Below, one piece after another: positions 11,982 through 12,151 of a stretch of 12,151 nt of DNA. The position numbers were made by a program, and so were the translations under genes. The stretch is taken from assembly GCA_035938215.1 (NCBI GenBank), contig DASZHC010000184.1, forward strand, positions 1 through 12,151, written 5' to 3'. A model generated the notes under the pieces. The model was not told the origin of the DNA, did not search any database, and saw nothing but the letters and a program-made list of their open reading frames with translations. Positions within the stretch are counted from its first letter, which is position 1; every line of letters starts with the position of its first letter. The stretch comes from DASZHC01 sp035938215. GTDB lineage: Bacteria > Verrucomicrobiota > Verrucomicrobiia > Chthoniobacterales > JAFAMB01.

Positions 11982-12151
11982 GGCCGGGGTAGGCTGTGAA
12001 GCCGTTCAGAAAGCGGCTGAGAAGGAAACCGGGATTTAAACACGTAGAAGAGTACGCGTCGAAGAAAGTCACCGGATTTTGTCTGCGCGGGGCGTTTGAC
12101 TCCGGTTTTTCGGTGCCGCTCGACTGCGGAACAAAGCGCTGGACGCTAACG
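11982..12151 (-). other. Open minus-strand frame at the right edge, possible 5' part of the membrane-protein gene
   Basis: A minus frame is open from the window edge, reading VSVQRFVPQSSGTEKPES, then VTFFDAYSSTCLNPGF, LLSRFLNGFTAYPGLVVGGL. It overlaps the start of the 86-residue membrane ORF in another frame, which suggests a frameshift near 11960-11990. No family is recognised, and the gene start is outside the window. Confidence 0.25.

Noticed and set aside
11908..12039. Short plus-strand frame with a histidine-rich segment (YAHEATHHKAG)
   Set aside because: Short, without family support, and opposite a membrane-type minus ORF.

Overview
The gene families suggest a verrucomicrobial (Verrucomicrobiota, Chthoniobacter/Udaeobacter-like) soil-type genome. 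The pointers are a PUR-alpha-type small nucleic-acid-binding protein, a pyruvate phosphate dikinase with a lysine-rich N-terminal extension, a tRNA without encoded CCA, few clear Shine-Dalgarno sites, and a repeat-associated GIY-YIG gene. This assignment is an inference from families and style, not from a database match.

Layout. (1) 1-3551, minus strand, is housekeeping: the 5' end of ppdK, a 600-base spacer with a foldable block, a small PUR-alpha-like gene, and rnr (RNase R). (2) 3600-4430 holds a tRNA-Gly(CCC) gene with a possible promoter. It is followed by a tandem array of about 90-bp hairpin-forming repeats that is interrupted by a short GIY-YIG nuclease gene; the repeat resumes on its far side. 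(3) 4497-8208, plus strand, is an accessory block: a small helix-turn-helix protein, an HNH-type protein, two short unknown ORFs, a RusA-like gene split by an in-frame TAA, a SIR2-like protein, and a downstream gene that makes sense only with a -1 frameshift at a T TTA AAG heptamer. From the HNH gene onward the genes are close-packed or overlapping and look like one operon. (4) 8204-8319 is an integration scar: the intact 3' half of a tRNA-Gln(CTG) gene with no matching 5' half, followed by two pairs of short direct repeats. (5) 8469-10226, plus strand, has three more accessory genes: one with a HEPN-like R-x5-H motif, one unknown, and one with a YHGT motif that recalls ADP-ribosyltransferase folds. 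(6) 10380-12151, minus strand, is a graveyard of mobile-element genes: a HIT-domain pseudogene, the C-terminal end of an SRAP (YedK-type) protein fused out of frame to the N-terminal end of a MobF (TrwC/TraI) relaxase, nested inverted repeats upstream of the relaxase that could be an oriT or att region, and a small membrane protein ORF.

How it fits together. The window looks like a chromosomal backbone that gives way at a tRNA gene to a decayed island built from at least two mobile-element layers. The most interesting cargo is the SIR2/HNH/RusA-like operon, which resembles an anti-phage or anti-plasmid locus. SIR2-like NADases are known defence effectors, but no complete named system can be assigned from sequence alone. 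Two genes in that operon are interrupted, by a nonsense codon and a frameshift, so the locus is either partly decayed or uses recoding.
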